Origin: Gracilibacillus ureilyticus
GTDB taxonomy: Bacteria > Bacillota > Bacilli > Bacillales > Amphibacillaceae
NCBI RefSeq assembly: GCF_900111195.1
Contig: NZ_FOGL01000015.1
Span: 59,848-123,847, forward strand
Length of the DNA: 64,000 bases
Direction: 5' to 3'
Under the pieces are notes generated by a model. The model did no database searches. It saw nothing but the letters and a program-made list of their open reading frames with translations, and was not told where the DNA came from. Both the position numbers and the translations under genes were made by a program. Within the stretch, counting starts at the first letter, position 1. Each line of letters starts with the position of its first letter. Shown here piece by piece: positions 62,608 through 64,000 of this stretch.

Positions 62608-63587
62608 TGGAGATGAAAAAGAAAATCAAACTTGGGAAAGTTTTAAGAAATATATTGTTCATAATATTGGGAGCATTTGCAGTCTGGTTTATTTTAAGCA
62701 ATATAATGACGGCAGTCGAGCAGGGAAAGTACCCTCCGGCAGGGGAATTAGTGGAAGCGGATGGCGAGAACATGCATCTTTTTACAAAAGGAACCGGTGA
62801 TAACACTATCGTTTTGCTGAGCGGTCTGGGAACGGCAGCCCCAGTGCTGGATTTTGCTCCATTAGTAAATGAACTGGCAAAGAAACATAGGGTAGTTGTT
62901 GTTGAGTTGTTTGGATATGGATGGAGCGATGTGACGAAGAAAGAAAGGACAGTTGAAAATATAGTGGAAGAAATAAGGATGGCTTTAAAGGCTTCTGACA
63001 TTGCAGGTCCATATATATTAATGCCACATTCCATTTCCGGAATATACAGTATGTATTTTGCGAATGTTTATCCAAATGAAGTGGAAGCTGTGATTGGCAT
63101 TGATCCAATGCTGCCTCAGGCATTGGAGTATTTTAACGAAAGTGCACCAGATATCCCAGGATATATGAGTTATTTAGCACCAACTGAAATGGCGAGGTTA
63201 GCAACATATATTACCCCTGATAGCTTTTTACCAATCGCCGATGATGGGACATATTCTGAAGAAAACTTAAAAATAACGAAGGCGATTTCTGCATGGAAAG
63301 TTTATAATAAAAATGTGGTTTCAGAAGCCAATCAAATAAAAGATAATATAAACAAAACAGTTGATATGATCTTTCCGTCGGGGATGCCAGTTTTATTTTT
63401 AACAACAAAAGAAGAAAAGGCAACGGATGATGGCAAAAACAATGTGACTTTTTTAGAAACACAGTTAACCGATGCTCCTGCGAGTAAAATTGATATCCTG
63501 GAAGGGCATCATTACCTTCACTGGACCCGTTACAAGGAGATGAGCCAGGAAGTGAATCGGTTTATAGAAATTATTGATCGTGAGTAA
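62604..63587 (+). CDS. Membrane-anchored alpha/beta hydrolase
   Basis: The 327-residue protein has one N-terminal membrane span (about 13-33) and an alpha/beta-hydrolase fold: the oxyanion segment VLLSGLGTAAPVLDFAPLV, the nucleophile elbow with Ser143 in LMPHSISGIYSM, and a catalytic-His candidate in LEGHHYLHW. The elbow reads H-S-I-S-G, while the usual motif is G-x-S-x-G. It is coupled to the upstream serine hydrolase, suggesting that both act on the same envelope or amide/ester substrate. Confidence 0.85.
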   Translation: MMEMKKKIKLGKVLRNILFIILGAFAVWFILSNIMTAVEQGKYPPAGELVEADGENMHLFTKGTGDNTIVLLSGLGTAAPVLDFAPLVNELAKKHRVVVVELFGYGWSDVTKKERTVENIVEEIRMALKASDIAGPYILMPHSISGIYSMYFANVYPNEVEAVIGIDPMLPQALEYFNESAPDIPGYMSYLAPTEMARLATYITPDSFLPIADDGTYSEENLKITKAISAWKVYNKNVVSEANQIKDNINKTVDMIFPSGMPVLFLTTKEEKATDDGKNNVTFLETQLTDAPASKIDILEGHHYLHWTRYKEMSQEVNRFIEIIDRE

Positions 63588-63634
63588 TGCGGAGGAGAGA
63601 CTTGGTTGTTTGTGAGGGAATATGGAGTGATAAG

Positions 63635-63877
63635 ATGAAGCGAAAAACGATAGACAATATTATTAAATTTATCTGGGCAATCCTGTTATTTACCTCATGG
63701 GTGATAATTTCGGTTATGGCAGGCATGGAAGGCGAATGGTGGTCACTTTTTCGCATTAACCCAGAGGAATACGGGATGTGGGCAATTGAGTTTTCCTATC
63801 TGAACATCGTCATCATTGCTGTTCTTTCTATTATTGGTGGGGGTACAATATTTCGGATTTTTGAAAAGCGAATATGA
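63635..63877 (+). CDS. Small two-span membrane protein at the end of the hydrolase unit
   Basis: The 80-residue protein has hydrophobic segments at about 11-29 and 50-69 with basic ends (KRKTIDN and KRI). The ATG at 63635 follows GGAGTG by about 7 bases; the ATG at 63587 overlaps the preceding gene's end and gives a charged extension. It may be an accessory membrane partner of the two hydrolases. No family recognised. Confidence 0.6.
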   Translation: MKRKTIDNIIKFIWAILLFTSWVIISVMAGMEGEWWSLFRINPEEYGMWAIEFSYLNIVIIAVLSIIGGGTIFRIFEKRI

Positions 63878-63923
63878 AATTAAAGAGGAGACTCAGATTT
63901 AAAAGAGCCTTTTTTGTGGCGCC

Positions 63924-64000
63924 TCCGAAACTCATGAGTAAAAATTTTTGGAGAGCGAAGTAGTTCAGGACGCTTCCGAAACTCATGGGTAAAAATTTTA
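63924..64000. repeat. Direct repeat at the right edge, 51-bp spacing
   Basis: A 26-bp block starting TCCGAAACTCATGAGT (63924-63949) recurs with two mismatches at 63975-64000 (TCCGAAACTCATGGGT). The blocks are followed by AAAAATTTT and lie 51 bp apart. The window ends in the second copy, so more copies may follow. Confidence 0.7.

Overview
The window reads as low-GC Firmicutes chromosome, most likely a Bacillaceae genus of the Oceanobacillus/Virgibacillus/Gracilibacillus type. This is inferred from strong AGGAGG ribosome sites, frequent TTG/GTG starts, lipoproteins, a LicT/BglG antiterminator, a CsoR/CopA/CopZ module and CcdA/TlpA proteins. I saw no rRNA, tRNA, insertion sequence or CRISPR array. 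Gene density is high, and several genes are visibly decayed by frameshifts or truncation.

Layout. 0-7 kb: the end of a DinG/Rad3-type helicase, then a minus-strand operon of a sugar-type ABC importer (two permeases and a binding lipoprotein, no ATPase), a ComB-like phosphatase and an alkaline-phosphatase-superfamily enzyme, with a divergent LysR regulator and a palindromic operator. 7-13 kb: YwbE, an MGH1-like glycoside hydrolase with a divergent AraC regulator, a two-repeat lipoprotein and a YcaQ/AlkZ-type glycosylase. 13-15.6 kb: a TPP riboswitch with terminator in front of a short-chain dehydrogenase and an NtaA/SnaA-type flavin monooxygenase. 15.7-29 kb: mixed accessory genes (GNAT, AraC regulators, SDRs, SulP transporter with UspA, a degenerate resolvase-like protein, an HPr-like protein without the active His, Lrp and MBL genes, a GC-rich SDR) and broken VOC, SnoaL and histidine-kinase genes. 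29.4-34.2 kb: an aryl-beta-glucoside PTS operon (EIIBCA, GH1 6-phospho-beta-glucosidase, LicT-type antiterminator) with a recognisable RAT/terminator switch.

34.3-57.5 kb is the most distinctive part: a metal, persulfide and thiol-redox island. It holds a CopZ-like protein, a His-rich protein, a glutaredoxin-like protein, a short siroheme-type reductase protein and an MFS exporter. CsoR, CopA and CopZ follow. After a PadR/DUF1048 pair and a TetR-serine hydrolase pair come a CoA-disulfide reductase-rhodanese fusion and two partly duplicated sulfur-trafficking cassettes (DsrE-like, rhodanese, TusA-rhodanese fusion, rhodanese-MBL dioxygenase-like, TusA, TauE/SafE exporter, DUF302). CcdA, a TlpA/ResA-like thioredoxin and a two-component system close it. 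Copies of one G/C-tract operator (ATACCC-N4-GGGTAT or a 17-bp variant) lie before most of these units, several exactly inside promoter spacers. This suggests one CsoR/CstR-type regulon joining copper and reactive-sulfur handling, but only one regulator gene of that family, with the copper-type Cys-His-Cys set, is in the window.

57.5-64 kb: small membrane proteins, a broken GNAT gene, a Fur-box-preceded flavin reductase, an ASCH protein, a second serine hydrolase coupled to an alpha/beta hydrolase, and at the right edge two copies of a roughly 26-bp repeat spaced 51 bp apart.
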